64,000 nucleotides of DNA from assembly GCA_030583905.1 (NCBI GenBank), contig CP129481.1, positions 2,572,136-2,636,135 on the forward strand, read 5' to 3'. Shown piece by piece: positions 24,844-33,811 of the stretch. Position 1 is the first letter of the stretch, and each line of letters starts with the position of its first letter. The position numbers and the translations under genes are program-made. The DNA comes from Anaerolineales bacterium (GTDB lineage: Bacteria; Chloroflexota; Anaerolineae; Anaerolineales; Villigracilaceae). Under the pieces are notes generated by a model. It had not been told where the DNA came from, did not search any database, and saw only the letters and a list, made by a program, of their open reading frames with translations.

Positions 24844-25986
24844 ATGTTCAATCTCAAGCGTTACTTTATGCTCGACCCGACCGTCACGTTTCTCAACCAT
24901 GGTTCGTTTGGAGCTACTCCAAAACCTGTTTTTCGTGAATACCAACGCTGGCAGCGCGAACTGGAAAATCAGCCTGTGGAATTTCTAGGCAGGCGGCATG
25001 ATGGACTCATGCACGAGTCGCGGGCAGCGCTGGCAGAGTATCTTGGCACGCAAGCGGAGAATATCGTCTATTCACAGAATGTGACGATTGCCCTCAACAT
25101 TGTGGCGCATTCACTCAAACTGGGCGCGGGTGACGAAGTGCTTTCTACAGATCACGAATATGGCGCTTTAGATCGAACCTGGCGGTTTCTATCGAGAGAG
25201 CGCAGATTTGCCTACATCAACCAGCCGGTAAGTTTGGAATCTCATGACGCTTTCATTGATTCGTTCTGGCGCGGGGTCACGCCGCGGACACGGGTAATCT
25301 TTCTCAGCCATATTGCTTCACCCACCGCAACAATTTTTCCTGTTGCGAAGGTCATTCAACGCGCGCGGGAAAAGGGTATCATAATCATCATTGATGGCGC
25401 GCATGCGGCGGGGCAAATTCCGTTGAGTCTTGATGCGCTCGGCGCGGATTTTTACGGCGGCAATCTGCACAAATGGCTATGTGCGCCGAAAGGAGCCGGT
25501 TTTTTGTATGCACGTCCCGAGGTGCAACATTTGCTCAAGCCGCTGGTCGTTTCATGGGGATACGAGTCGCTGACGCCGAGCGGCTCGGCATTCATCGATC
25601 ACCATGAATGGTGGGGTACGCGCGATATTGCGGCGTTCTTAAGCGTCCCTGCAGCGATACGGTTTCAACAGGACCATGACTGGGCAAAGGTCCGAAGCGC
25701 ATGCCATCGCCTTGCAGTGGAAACTTGGGAACGCATCCATGACCTGACGGAACAAACCCCGCTTCACCCCGACCCCGAAACTTGGTTCGCTCAAATGTCA
25801 GTCTCCACTCTGCCGGCAGATACTGACATCGTGAGCCTGAAACAAAGGCTGTACAATGAATTTCGCATCGAGATTCCGCTTCTTGACTGGCATGGGAACA
25901 AATTAATACGCCTCTCCGTCCAGGGGTATAACTCGAGGCGAGATATGGATAGATTGTTATTTGTTTTGAAAAACCTGCTTGTCTGA
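24844..25986 (+). CDS. Class V aminotransferase-fold PLP enzyme (isopenicillin N epimerase-like)
   Basis: The 380-aa product opens with FLNHGSFGATPKPV, as in CefD/isopenicillin-N-epimerase-like enzymes. IDGAHAAGQIPL supplies the PLP-binding Asp and the Lys in GGNLHKWLCAPKGAGFL forms the Schiff base. Members act as epimerases, desulfurases or lyases on amino acids; the substrate is not deducible. A TAAGAT box lies 6 nt upstream of the ATG, and there is no ribosome site, so it may be leaderless. Confidence 0.9.
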   Translation: MFNLKRYFMLDPTVTFLNHGSFGATPKPVFREYQRWQRELENQPVEFLGRRHDGLMHESRAALAEYLGTQAENIVYSQNVTIALNIVAHSLKLGAGDEVLSTDHEYGALDRTWRFLSRERRFAYINQPVSLESHDAFIDSFWRGVTPRTRVIFLSHIASPTATIFPVAKVIQRAREKGIIIIIDGAHAAGQIPLSLDALGADFYGGNLHKWLCAPKGAGFLYARPEVQHLLKPLVVSWGYESLTPSGSAFIDHHEWWGTRDIAAFLSVPAAIRFQQDHDWAKVRSACHRLAVETWERIHDLTEQTPLHPDPETWFAQMSVSTLPADTDIVSLKQRLYNEFRIEIPLLDWHGNKLIRLSVQGYNSRRDMDRLLFVLKNLLV

Positions 25987-26007
25987 GATTCAAGGTATGA
26001 TTATTGT

Positions 26008-27045
26008 ATGAGAAAGTCCATCAACTTGATAATATGGCTCCTGTTGTCTAGTTTCGCACTGAGCCTTTCCATTCCCCAAGGAGCCTCTGCGCGCCCGCAA
26101 TTTGAGCAGATCTCCTCACCCAGCCAGATGATCGCAGTCGTGAACGGACTTCGCGCATCCTATGGCTTGCCTGCGCTGTCGGTTCACCCGATCCTGATGC
26201 AGACCGCCCAATCCCAAGCGGATTACATGGCGGCAACCGGCAATGTGACCCATACGCGCCCCGGTGGAATTAGTTATACACAGCAATTGCTTTCACTGGG
26301 ATTTCCTCTTGCGGGCGATCTCTCACGCGGCGGATTTCGCGCCGAGAACATTATCTACAGCAATGGCTACCTGAACTGGGACGGCGTCCCGCCGGGCTGG
26401 CAGGATGCCGCGCACATGAACACCATGCTGTCGCAGAATTTTACGCATATCGGCGCGGGAATTTCGCAGGGGGCGGACAACGCCTTTTACTACGCCGTGG
26501 ATACGGCTGCCGTCACGAACAGCGGACAGATGCAGGATTCTGCTGGCGACATTCTCACCAGCGTACCGGGTGGTCCCGGCTCGGTTGTGGATGCGAGTCA
26601 GTTTATGGTGCCGGTCTCGGTCAGTACGGCGCGCCCGGATGGGGATGTGTTCCATCAGGTGCAATATGGTCAGTCGTTGTGGAGCATTGCGATCACATAT
26701 GGTACGACCATCAAAAACATTCAGGCGTTGAACAACCTTGGAGATGATCTGATCGTATATCAAGGGCAGGAATTGCTCGTGTTGAAAGCCGCCACTCAGC
26801 CCGCACCGGTTGCGGCGGAGGTCACTGCGGCAACGATTCAACCCACTGAAGTTGTCCCTCCGACGATGACGGCGTCTGTCACAGCCACAGAAATGCAAAT
26901 GGCTGTCGTACCCACTGTCGGGGCGGTTGATGCGAACGCATCCCAGCCCCCCTCTTCGCGGGTACTCGTCATCGTGTTGATCATCGCCGCCTTTGTCGGC
27001 GCCGGGATGGCAGTCTGGTTGATCCGCGACCCCGGTAGTTCGTAG
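26008..27045 (+). CDS. Secreted CAP-domain protein with LysM and C-terminal anchor
   Basis: The 345-aa product has a signal peptide (~1-29, ending GASA), a CAP/SCP domain (~40-180, with the expected THTRPGG and RAENIIYS segments), and a LysM domain (~210-260, HQVQYGQSLWSIAITYGTT) for peptidoglycan or glycan binding. A Thr/Pro-rich linker and a C-terminal hydrophobic helix (VLVIVLIIAAFVGAG) with a short polar tail follow. It should be tethered at the surface. A TATGAT box lies exactly 6 nt before the ATG. Confidence 0.9.
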   Translation: MRKSINLIIWLLLSSFALSLSIPQGASARPQFEQISSPSQMIAVVNGLRASYGLPALSVHPILMQTAQSQADYMAATGNVTHTRPGGISYTQQLLSLGFPLAGDLSRGGFRAENIIYSNGYLNWDGVPPGWQDAAHMNTMLSQNFTHIGAGISQGADNAFYYAVDTAAVTNSGQMQDSAGDILTSVPGGPGSVVDASQFMVPVSVSTARPDGDVFHQVQYGQSLWSIAITYGTTIKNIQALNNLGDDLIVYQGQELLVLKAATQPAPVAAEVTAATIQPTEVVPPTMTASVTATEMQMAVVPTVGAVDANASQPPSSRVLVIVLIIAAFVGAGMAVWLIRDPGSS

Positions 27046-27129
27046 GACAATTCCTTGTGCGGGGAAAAGGTATAATCTCCGCTTTCCATTGTGTCTATCA
27101 GTAAGAGTTCGAGAGAGGTATTTTTTATT

Positions 27130-28008
27130 ATGGATATCGCACTGGCTTTGGGCGGGGGCGGCGCCAAGGGGAATGCACATATCGGCGTGATCCGCCGGCT
27201 TGAAAAGGAAGGCTATAAGATCCGTTCCGTCGCCGGGACGTCCTTTGGCGGAATCGTTGCCGTCATGTACGCATTGGGCAACTCGCCGGATATGATCCAG
27301 AAGATCTTCGAGGACGTGGACCAGAACCACCTTTATGGACGCGACCCGACCGATGGTCCGTCTTTGCTGGGGTTTGCGGGCGTCCGGCGGATGATCGACC
27401 GCGCATTCGGCGAAAAGACATTTGATGACCTGAAAATCCCCTGTGCCGTTACCGCAGTGGATATTAAGAGCGGCAGTGAAGTCACCCTGTCTGAGGGAAA
27501 ATTGGCGGACGCCGTTCTTGCCACCATCGCCCTGCCAGGTGTTTTCCCTGTGCAATATATCAACGGTTGGGAATTGGTGGATGGCGGAGTTTTGAATCCC
27601 GTCCCTGTATCGGTGGCACGCACCTTATCGCCCGACCTGCCTGTTATAGCGGTAGTGCTCAACGACCCGATGGACAAGCCTGTACATAAATACAGCATTC
27701 CCGTGCCGGGGATCATCCCGCGGAACATCGCGGAACGCATTACGCGCATCTCCCTGGCACAATCCCTCGATATCTTTCTACGCTCGGTCGATGTCAACAG
27801 CCGCGCTGTAGCCCATTTCCGCCTGCAGGTGGACAAGCCCGATGTGCTTATTCGTCCGCAGGTGCATCACCTGAGCATTCTTGACAAGGTCGTCATTGAG
27901 AACGTGGCGCAGTTGGGCGAAGAAGCGGCGGAGGAAGTCCTGCCGCAGATAAAACGGGCAGTCTCGTGGCATGCGCGGCTGGGCAGGAAGATCTTCGGAA
28001 CCAATTAA
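27130..28008 (+). CDS. Patatin-like phospholipase
   Basis: A 292-aa patatin-family hydrolase with the oxyanion loop GGGGAKG (residues ~9-15), the nucleophile Ser in G-T-S-F-G-G and the catalytic Asp in V-D-G-G. The Ser-Asp dyad is intact. It cleaves acyl esters of membrane lipids; the physiological role is unknown. I start at MDIALALGGG; a TATAAT at 27072 provides a promoter with a short leader containing GAGAGAGG. Its stop overlaps the next ATG by one base. Confidence 0.93.
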   Translation: MDIALALGGGGAKGNAHIGVIRRLEKEGYKIRSVAGTSFGGIVAVMYALGNSPDMIQKIFEDVDQNHLYGRDPTDGPSLLGFAGVRRMIDRAFGEKTFDDLKIPCAVTAVDIKSGSEVTLSEGKLADAVLATIALPGVFPVQYINGWELVDGGVLNPVPVSVARTLSPDLPVIAVVLNDPMDKPVHKYSIPVPGIIPRNIAERITRISLAQSLDIFLRSVDVNSRAVAHFRLQVDKPDVLIRPQVHHLSILDKVVIENVAQLGEEAAEEVLPQIKRAVSWHARLGRKIFGTN

Positions 28009-28235
28009 TGAGCCGCGACTTGCGAAAATATATAAAGGATACAAATGTGCGCGTCCTTATCGGCGCGCTCTTCCTGCTTTTTGTTGTGGGACTTGGCTTG
28101 ATCTGGGCGATTTATGGATTTGGCGCAGCGGTCAGCGGATTTCTCTGCCTGCTGGGCGCATTCGTGCCCATTTTTCTAATTTTGCTTGCCCTCTTTGGGC
28201 TGGATTGGATCGTAAAACGTGCAAACCGCGACTGA
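28008..28235 (+). CDS. Small two-helix membrane protein
   Basis: Seventy-five residues with two hydrophobic helices (~14-38 and ~42-64) between basic ends. The start overlaps the patatin stop (TAATG) and its end overlaps the esterase start by 17 nt, so the three genes are translationally linked. No family recognised. Confidence 0.7.
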   Translation: MSRDLRKYIKDTNVRVLIGALFLLFVVGLGLIWAIYGFGAAVSGFLCLLGAFVPIFLILLALFGLDWIVKRANRD

Positions 28236-28878
28236 CACAAAACTGATCGAATTCAACGGCTGGACTTTGCGCGTCCGCCCGTCACAGGTTGAAAACCCGC
28301 GCATGTTGATGATGATCCACGGCTGGACCGGAGACGAGAACTCCATGTGGGTCTTCACGCGCGGACTGCCGCCCGATTTTTGGATCATCGCCCCGCGCGC
28401 GCCTCACCCTGCAGAGACGAGCGGCTATTCATGGCGTCCGCTTCAACCCGAGACCTGGGGCAGACCCAGCTTTGAACAGCTTTTACCCGCCGCCGAAGGT
28501 TTGATCCGCCTCATGGACGAGTACGCCGCCTCGGTCAAGGTGGATGCGTCACAATTCGATGTGATGGGATTCAGCCAGGGCGCGGCAATGGTCAATGTGC
28601 TGGGAATGCTTTATCCACAGCGCATCCGCAAAATGGGCGTGCTGGCGGGGTTTGTCCCCTCCGGCGCGGACGAGCATGTCGCAAACAGATCGCTGGCGGG
28701 CAAGCGCATTTTTGTGGCACACGGCACGAAGGACGAGATGGTGACCGTCGAGCGCGCGCGCGAATCGATGGATCTGTTGGAGCAGGCTGGTGCGACGATC
28801 GTGTATTGCGAAGATGAGGTCGGGCATAAATTGAGCGCGAACTGCCTGCGCGCACTGGAGACCTATCTGCAAGATTAA
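28219..28878 (+). CDS. Alpha/beta hydrolase, phospholipase/carboxylesterase type
   Basis: The 219-aa enzyme starts with GTG inside the preceding gene. It has MMIHGWTGDE near residue 31, the nucleophile Ser in G-F-S-Q-G-A, the Asp in HGTKDEMV and the His in VGHKL, a complete triad in the order of the carboxylesterase 2 family. Cytoplasmic. Operon position with a patatin suggests lipid ester turnover, by inference. Confidence 0.87.
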   Translation: MQTATDTKLIEFNGWTLRVRPSQVENPRMLMMIHGWTGDENSMWVFTRGLPPDFWIIAPRAPHPAETSGYSWRPLQPETWGRPSFEQLLPAAEGLIRLMDEYAASVKVDASQFDVMGFSQGAAMVNVLGMLYPQRIRKMGVLAGFVPSGADEHVANRSLAGKRIFVAHGTKDEMVTVERARESMDLLEQAGATIVYCEDEVGHKLSANCLRALETYLQD

Positions 28879-28893
28879 TTGCCTCTAACTGTG

Positions 28894-28965
28894 ATGTTGA
28901 CGCTGGTTTTGTTTGCAGGTATGCTTGCCGGGTATGTGAGATTTATGAACAAGGTGATTAGATGA
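28894..28965 (+). CDS. Possible 23-residue membrane peptide
   Basis: A short hydrophobic ORF (MLTLVLFAGMLAGYV then basic residues) whose stop overlaps the next ATG as ATGA, a typical coupling arrangement. There is no ribosome site in front of it, so support is limited to hydrophobicity and the overlap. Confidence 0.3.
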   Translation: MLTLVLFAGMLAGYVRFMNKVIR

Positions 28966-30116
28966 CGAAGGCGATTTCAAGGCGTGATTTTCTCAAACTG
29001 GCTGGGCTGGGCTTGGGCGCATTGGCGTTCAAGCCGTTCAAACTTCCCGAACTCGAATATTTTTCAGCGCCCAAGCGGCTGCCGCAATTCCCCGCCAGCG
29101 AGATCATCGGGCGGGTGGTGGAACCCAATATCGACCTGCGCAGTCGTCCCACGAACGACCCGAGTTTGAACACGTCCATCTCCAAGCTTGGCGCCGACAC
29201 TCTTGTGGAATGGGGACGCGAAGTGGTCGGAAATGTGATCGGCGGACTTTCCAACCAAAAATATGTGGAAACTCCGCAGGGATATATTTACGGTTCTGTG
29301 CTTCAACCAACCCGCAACCGCCCTAACACGCCGGTGACGGAAATGCTACCCGGTCAACCTGGTTTTTGGGCGGAAGTGACCGTCCCGTATGTGGATCTGG
29401 CGCACGAAGGCGCCGTCGCTTCCCCCTGGCTGCGTGACTTGATCCTGTTCAACTTCCCGCCGCGGCTGTATTACGGTCAGGTGGTGTGGATCGATCAGGT
29501 GCGCACCGTGAACGGTTTTCCCGAGTATCGCTGGAATGAAGGCGCTGGCGGGCGCGGATATGGCTACGGCGCGTACGGCGAATTCTTCTGGGCGGACGGC
29601 GCAGGGTTTAAGATATTGACCGACGAAGATGTAGCGCCGATCAGTCCCGATGTGGACCCGAACGAAAAGACCATTTCCCTGAATTTGGATTACCAGACCC
29701 TTTCCTGCATGGAAGGCAACCGTGAAGTATTCTTCTGCCGCGTCGCCAGCGGATTGAGAGTCTCTGACCCCGCCACGGGTTTGTTGATGGATTATTCCAC
29801 TCCCGCCGGTACTTTGCTGACCCACTGGAAGATCATCTCCAAGAACATGACCGCCGGTTCGGATGGCTCAGGCTATTCCACGCCCGCCGTGCCGTGGTGC
29901 GTCTTTATCAGCGGTGAAGGGGTTGCCATTCACGGCACGTTCTGGCACAGCGCGTTCGGCGAAAAACGTTCGCATGGCTGTCTCAACGTCACGCCGGAGG
30001 AAGCCAAGTGGATCTTCCGCTGGACGCATCCTCATGTTTCCCTAGCCGCCGGCGAGATACGAAGTCCCCTGCCTGACCATGGCACCATCGTAAATTCAAA
30101 AGAAACGAAATTCTAA
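28962..30116 (+). CDS. Tat-exported L,D-transpeptidase (YkuD) with SH3-like domain
   Basis: The 384-aa precursor begins with a twin-arginine signal (S-R-R-D-F-L-K-L-A at residues 6-14, then a hydrophobic run). SH3-like segments follow around residues 50-180. The C-terminal YkuD domain has the H-G-T-F then S-H-G-C-L-N catalytic motif with the nucleophile Cys. Such enzymes crosslink peptidoglycan (3-3 bonds) or attach proteins to it. Export folded through Tat is consistent with the tatBC genes at the left end. Confidence 0.93.
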   Translation: MTKAISRRDFLKLAGLGLGALAFKPFKLPELEYFSAPKRLPQFPASEIIGRVVEPNIDLRSRPTNDPSLNTSISKLGADTLVEWGREVVGNVIGGLSNQKYVETPQGYIYGSVLQPTRNRPNTPVTEMLPGQPGFWAEVTVPYVDLAHEGAVASPWLRDLILFNFPPRLYYGQVVWIDQVRTVNGFPEYRWNEGAGGRGYGYGAYGEFFWADGAGFKILTDEDVAPISPDVDPNEKTISLNLDYQTLSCMEGNREVFFCRVASGLRVSDPATGLLMDYSTPAGTLLTHWKIISKNMTAGSDGSGYSTPAVPWCVFISGEGVAIHGTFWHSAFGEKRSHGCLNVTPEEAKWIFRWTHPHVSLAAGEIRSPLPDHGTIVNSKETKF

Positions 30117-30127
30117 CAAGAGACCTT

Positions 30128-30850
30128 ATGGATATTTCACAGATCACCGTCTGGCTGGCATTTCTCGCAGGGCTGGCGTCCTTCCTTTCGCCGTGCGTGT
30201 TCTCGCTCGTGCCTGCTTATGTCGGCTACCTCGGCGGACGCGCGGCTGGCGCAGGCGACCAGCCAAGCCGCTGGCTTACCTTCTCGCACGGACTGGCGTT
30301 CGTGATGGGCTTCAGCGTTATCTTTATCACGCTCGGCGTTGCGGCTTCTTTTGCAGGCGGCTTGCTTTACGACTTGCGTTACTGGCTCGCCAAGATCGGC
30401 GGCATTGTGGTCGTTGTTTTCGGTCTGCATATGATCGGCGTGTTTCATATCCCCTTCCTCGCCTACGACACCCGCATCCAGCAGGCGCCCGACCCGAAAC
30501 TTGGCTACCTCTCCTCCGCGCTGATGGGCGTCTTTTTCTCGGCGGGATGGTCTCCGTGTGTGGGACCCGTTCTCGGCGCGATCCTGACGCTGGCAGTCAA
30601 CGGCGGATCGGTCTCCCAAGGCGCGACGCTTCTCTCCTTCTATTCGGCTGGACTCGCCATCCCATTCCTGATCGCCGCCCTCGGCATCGGCTGGGTAAGC
30701 ACCATCCTGAAGAAATACAACAAGGTCATGCGCTACGTGGAAATTGCAATGGGCATCATCCTCGTCATCGTCGGCATCATGCTCTTCACCGGCATCTTCG
30801 AGCTCATCGCCCAGCAGGGACAATTCTTCTGGATCGATTTCGGCATCTAG
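30128..30850 (+). CDS. ccdA: Cytochrome c biogenesis protein CcdA
   Basis: CcdA passes reducing power from cytoplasmic thioredoxin across the membrane to extracytoplasmic thiol proteins. The 240-aa product has six hydrophobic segments and the two conserved Cys in LSPCVFSLVPAY and WSPCVGPVLG. It starts 11 nt after the L,D-transpeptidase, whose catalytic Cys would need to stay reduced. It is followed by a glutaredoxin-DUF2085 fusion, making a thiol-redox neighbourhood. Confidence 0.93.
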   Translation: MDISQITVWLAFLAGLASFLSPCVFSLVPAYVGYLGGRAAGAGDQPSRWLTFSHGLAFVMGFSVIFITLGVAASFAGGLLYDLRYWLAKIGGIVVVVFGLHMIGVFHIPFLAYDTRIQQAPDPKLGYLSSALMGVFFSAGWSPCVGPVLGAILTLAVNGGSVSQGATLLSFYSAGLAIPFLIAALGIGWVSTILKKYNKVMRYVEIAMGIILVIVGIMLFTGIFELIAQQGQFFWIDFGI

Positions 30851-30872
30851 CCCCGGCAAATTAAAATCTTCC

Positions 30873-30902
30873 GCGTCCCGCACGGACATCCTTGCGGGAC
30901 GC
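30873..30902. other. 10-bp hairpin between ccdA and the glutaredoxin fusion
   Basis: GCGTCCCGCA and its perfect complement flank a 10-nt loop. The exit AATCTATTTTA is T-containing but not a clean U run, so it could be a partial terminator or a processing hairpin. Confidence 0.5.
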
Positions 30903-30934
30903 AATCTATTTTAGAAAGAAAACAGGACGCCTAC

Positions 30935-31945
30935 ATGCTCAATGTAACCCTCTACACCCGAAAAGACTGCAAACTCTGCGACGAAGTCAAAGCCGACCTG
31001 AACGCGCTTCAGGAGAAATATCCGCACCGCCTCGTGGAAGTGGATATTGACACCGACTCCGCGTTGAAGGAGAAATTCGGGCAAATCATCCCCGTGGTCG
31101 AAGTCGGTCCCTACAGCCTGAAAGCTCCCATCACACGCCAGAAACTGCAAATGACCCTCGGCGCCGCCTCTGACCGCGTCAACCAACTCGAACAACTGGA
31201 CGACCCTGTTTACAAATACAAGACCCAAAAATCGCAGACCGTCACCACCGGCGACCGCGTCTCGTTTTGGATCGCGCGCCGTTACCTGTTGATGCTCAAT
31301 CTGTTCATGCTGATCTATGTCGGTCTGCCCTTCCTCGCCCCCACCCTGATGAAAGTCGGCGCGGAAGCCCCGGCGAGCCTCATCTACCGCATCTACAAAC
31401 CGCTTTGTCATCAGTTCGGTTTTCGCTCCTTCTTCCTTTTTGGCGAACAGCCTTTTTATCCGCTGGCGGAAGCGGGTGTGACGGGCTACAAGACCTACGA
31501 GGAAGTTACCGGCATCGCCAACCTGGGCGACCCGTACAGCATGACCCGCTTTGAAGCCCGCAACCACGTCGGCGACGAGATCATGGGCTACAAAGTGGCG
31601 CTGTGCGAACGCGACATCGCCATCTATCTCGCGCTTCTGGGGTTTGGCGTGATCTTTGGCATAACCGGGCGCCGCTTCAAATCCCTGCATTGGATGCTCT
31701 GGCTGATTATTGGCATGGGTCCCATCGGCTTGGACGGCTTCTCGCAGCTCTTTAGTCAATTCGAATGGGAATGGCTGAATTCCCTCATCCCATATCGTGA
31801 AAGCACGCCCTTCCTGCGCACGCTCACCGGCGCATTGTTCGGTTTTGCCACCGCCTGGTTCGCCTACCCCAACATCGAAGAATCCATGAGCGAAACGCGC
31901 CAGTATTACATCAAAAAATTCGCCGTCAAACAGGCTTCCGAATAA
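30935..31945 (+). CDS. Glutaredoxin-like domain fused to DUF2085 membrane domain
   Basis: The first ~80 residues of this 336-aa protein are a glutaredoxin-like fold with the redox pair C-K-L-C at residues 12-15 and the cis-Pro region QIIPVVEVG. The remainder has about five hydrophobic segments and the DUF2085 Cys motifs PLCHQFGFRS and ALCERDIAIY. DUF2085 has no known biochemical role; the fusion and ccdA next door suggest thiol-disulfide chemistry at the membrane, which is inference. Its stop overlaps the next ATG (TAATG). Confidence 0.88.
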   Translation: MLNVTLYTRKDCKLCDEVKADLNALQEKYPHRLVEVDIDTDSALKEKFGQIIPVVEVGPYSLKAPITRQKLQMTLGAASDRVNQLEQLDDPVYKYKTQKSQTVTTGDRVSFWIARRYLLMLNLFMLIYVGLPFLAPTLMKVGAEAPASLIYRIYKPLCHQFGFRSFFLFGEQPFYPLAEAGVTGYKTYEEVTGIANLGDPYSMTRFEARNHVGDEIMGYKVALCERDIAIYLALLGFGVIFGITGRRFKSLHWMLWLIIGMGPIGLDGFSQLFSQFEWEWLNSLIPYRESTPFLRTLTGALFGFATAWFAYPNIEESMSETRQYYIKKFAVKQASE

Positions 31946-32724
31946 TGCCGTTCTATGAACAGAACGAACTGCGTTATTACCAGTTCGATATCTTCCCGAA
32001 GAACATTCTCAACGCCGTTCTGACCCGGCGAGGCGGGATCAGTCCGCAGCCGTGGAGTTCGCTCAATCTCGGCGGATCGGTGGGGGATGACGCCGACCAT
32101 GTGGCGCAGAATCGTGTGCACGTGTTTGAAACGCTTGGACGTAACCCCGCCTCCATCCATGACGTGTGGCTGGTCCACGGCACAGACATTGTCTACGCTG
32201 ACGCCCCGCGCCTGCCCGGCGCACCTTCCGAGAAGGCGGATATCCTTTTCACCGACAATCCCGAGGTCTCGCTCTTCATGCGTTTCGCGGACTGTGTTCC
32301 GCTTTTGTTCCACGACCCGAAGAAACACGTCATTGGCATTGCCCACGCAGGCTGGATGGGAACACTGCAAGGCGTGGCAGGCACAGCCATTCGTGGCATG
32401 CAGGAGCGGTACGGCAGCGACCCCGCGGATGTAGTGGTCGGTATCGGTCCATCCATCGGCGTGGATCATTATGAGGTGGGAGAGGAAGTCGCGGCGAAAT
32501 TTCAGGAGAAATATCCTGAACACACGGAGAGCATCCTTCAGCGCAAAAATGGGAGTGTCTATCTCGATCTGTGGGCGGCGAACGCCTGTCAGCTAAAAGG
32601 TGCGGGTGTGGAGCACATTCAAGTTTCCGGCATTTGCACCGCCTGCAATCTGGATGACTGGTTCTCGCACCGCGCCGAAAAAGGGAAAACCGGTCGCTTT
32701 GGCGCGCTGATGGCGCTGGGATAA
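31945..32724 (+). CDS. pgeF: Purine nucleoside phosphorylase/laccase-domain protein YfiH (PgeF, YlmD)
   Basis: The 259-aa product has the family metal ligands: His in WLVHGTD, Cys in RFADCVPLLF and His in HAGWMGT. Homologues phosphorolyse adenosine and inosine and in E. coli edit muropeptides. The order pgeF-yggS-yggT matches the ylmD-ylmE-ylmG part of the Gram-positive division cluster; sepF is missing here. Confidence 0.92.
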   Translation: MPFYEQNELRYYQFDIFPKNILNAVLTRRGGISPQPWSSLNLGGSVGDDADHVAQNRVHVFETLGRNPASIHDVWLVHGTDIVYADAPRLPGAPSEKADILFTDNPEVSLFMRFADCVPLLFHDPKKHVIGIAHAGWMGTLQGVAGTAIRGMQERYGSDPADVVVGIGPSIGVDHYEVGEEVAAKFQEKYPEHTESILQRKNGSVYLDLWAANACQLKGAGVEHIQVSGICTACNLDDWFSHRAEKGKTGRFGALMALG

Positions 32725-32763
32725 ATGCTTAAGCGTGGATTCGGCTTGGGTTTATGAGACAGG

Positions 32764-32793
32764 TTGGAGGTCGGGAATGAGGCGGGGTACAAT
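32764..32793 (+). promoter_or_regulatory. yggS promoter, leaderless configuration
   Basis: TTGGAG, 18-nt spacer, TACAAT (32788-32793), then 6 nt to the ATG at 32800. Confidence 0.6.
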
Positions 32794-32799
32794 TAAGGT

Positions 32800-33540
32800 A
32801 TGAATGATCTTGTTGAATCCATCCGTGAACGATATTTGAAAACGTTGGATGTCATCGCATCTGCGGCAAAAAAGGCGGGGCGGAATCCCGATTCCGTCAA
32901 GCTGGTCGTGGTGACAAAGGCGCAGCCGCTGGAGGTAGTGCGCGCCACGATCGAAGCGGGCGCGAAGATATTGGGGGAGAATTATGCCGAGGAAGGCGTC
33001 ATGAAAATTCAATCTCTGCGGGAATTTTCTGCGGTAGAATGGCACATGATCGGTCACGTGCAGAGCCGCAAAGCGCAGCTCGTGGCTGGGAACTTTAACT
33101 TGATGCATTCGCTCGACAGCCTGAAACTCGCGCGGCGGCTGGACCGTTTTTGCGGGGAGGCAGGCAGAAACCTGCCCGTGCTGCTGGAATTCAACGTCGG
33201 CGGCGAGGAGAGCAAAGGCGGCTGGTCGGCATGGGACGAAACGCGCTGGAGCGAACTGCTGGACGAGTTGTCGCAGGTGATCGCGCTGCCAAATTTGAGC
33301 GTGCGCGGATTGATGGCAATGCCGCCGCTCGGCGATACGGCAGATTTCTCGCGTCCGTTCTTCCAGCGTTTGCGGCGCTTGCAGGAATTCCTTGCGGCGC
33401 AATTTCCGCGGGCGGATGTGTCTGAACTCTCGATGGGAACCAGTTTCGATTATGAAGCGGCTGTGGAGGAGGGCGCCACGTTCGTGCGGGTGGGCACGGC
33501 GATCGTCGGCGAGAGAAATTATGGCACGGAGGATAAATGA
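32800..33540 (+). CDS. yggS: YggS family PLP-binding protein (PLPBP)
   Basis: A 246-aa single-domain PLP-fold protein with the PLP Lys in VVVTKAQP, LGENYAEE, W-H-M-I-G-H-V-Q, and MGTSFDYEAAVEEGATFVRVGTAI at the phosphate-binding end. It controls PLP and amino-acid homeostasis rather than catalysing a known reaction. The ATG follows a TACAAT box by 6 nt. Overlaps yggT by 4 nt. Confidence 0.95.
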   Translation: MNDLVESIRERYLKTLDVIASAAKKAGRNPDSVKLVVVTKAQPLEVVRATIEAGAKILGENYAEEGVMKIQSLREFSAVEWHMIGHVQSRKAQLVAGNFNLMHSLDSLKLARRLDRFCGEAGRNLPVLLEFNVGGEESKGGWSAWDETRWSELLDELSQVIALPNLSVRGLMAMPPLGDTADFSRPFFQRLRRLQEFLAAQFPRADVSELSMGTSFDYEAAVEEGATFVRVGTAIVGERNYGTEDK

Positions 33541-33800
33541 GTTTTGATGCTTTGGCTGTCATCGTGCGCGTGCTGGCGCAGATGTTCATTTGGATCGTGT
33601 TCGGTTCGGTGATCCTTTCTTATTTTATGCCGCCTTACCACCCTGTGCGTGAGGCATTGGACCGCATTGTTGCGCCGTTCCTCGACCCGATCCGCAGGGT
33701 TATGCCGCGGACAGGGATGATCGATTTCAGCCCCCTGGTGCTGATCCTGGCAGTGGATTTGCTGTCGCGGGCGCTGGTCGCCTTACTCCTTTCCTTATAA
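33537..33800 (+). CDS. YggT family membrane protein
   Basis: Eighty-seven residues with hydrophobic N- and C-terminal segments and the YggT core DPIRRVMPRTGMIDFSPLV. YggT/YlmG proteins are linked to membrane and division functions. It starts within yggS (ATGA overlap). Confidence 0.92.
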   Translation: MSFDALAVIVRVLAQMFIWIVFGSVILSYFMPPYHPVREALDRIVAPFLDPIRRVMPRTGMIDFSPLVLILAVDLLSRALVALLLSL

Positions 33801-33811
33801 CTGAGGTGAAC

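Noticed and set aside
26323..27555. 410-codon antisense frame across the CAP/LysM and patatin genes
   Set aside because: It spans two well-supported genes and contains no family motif.
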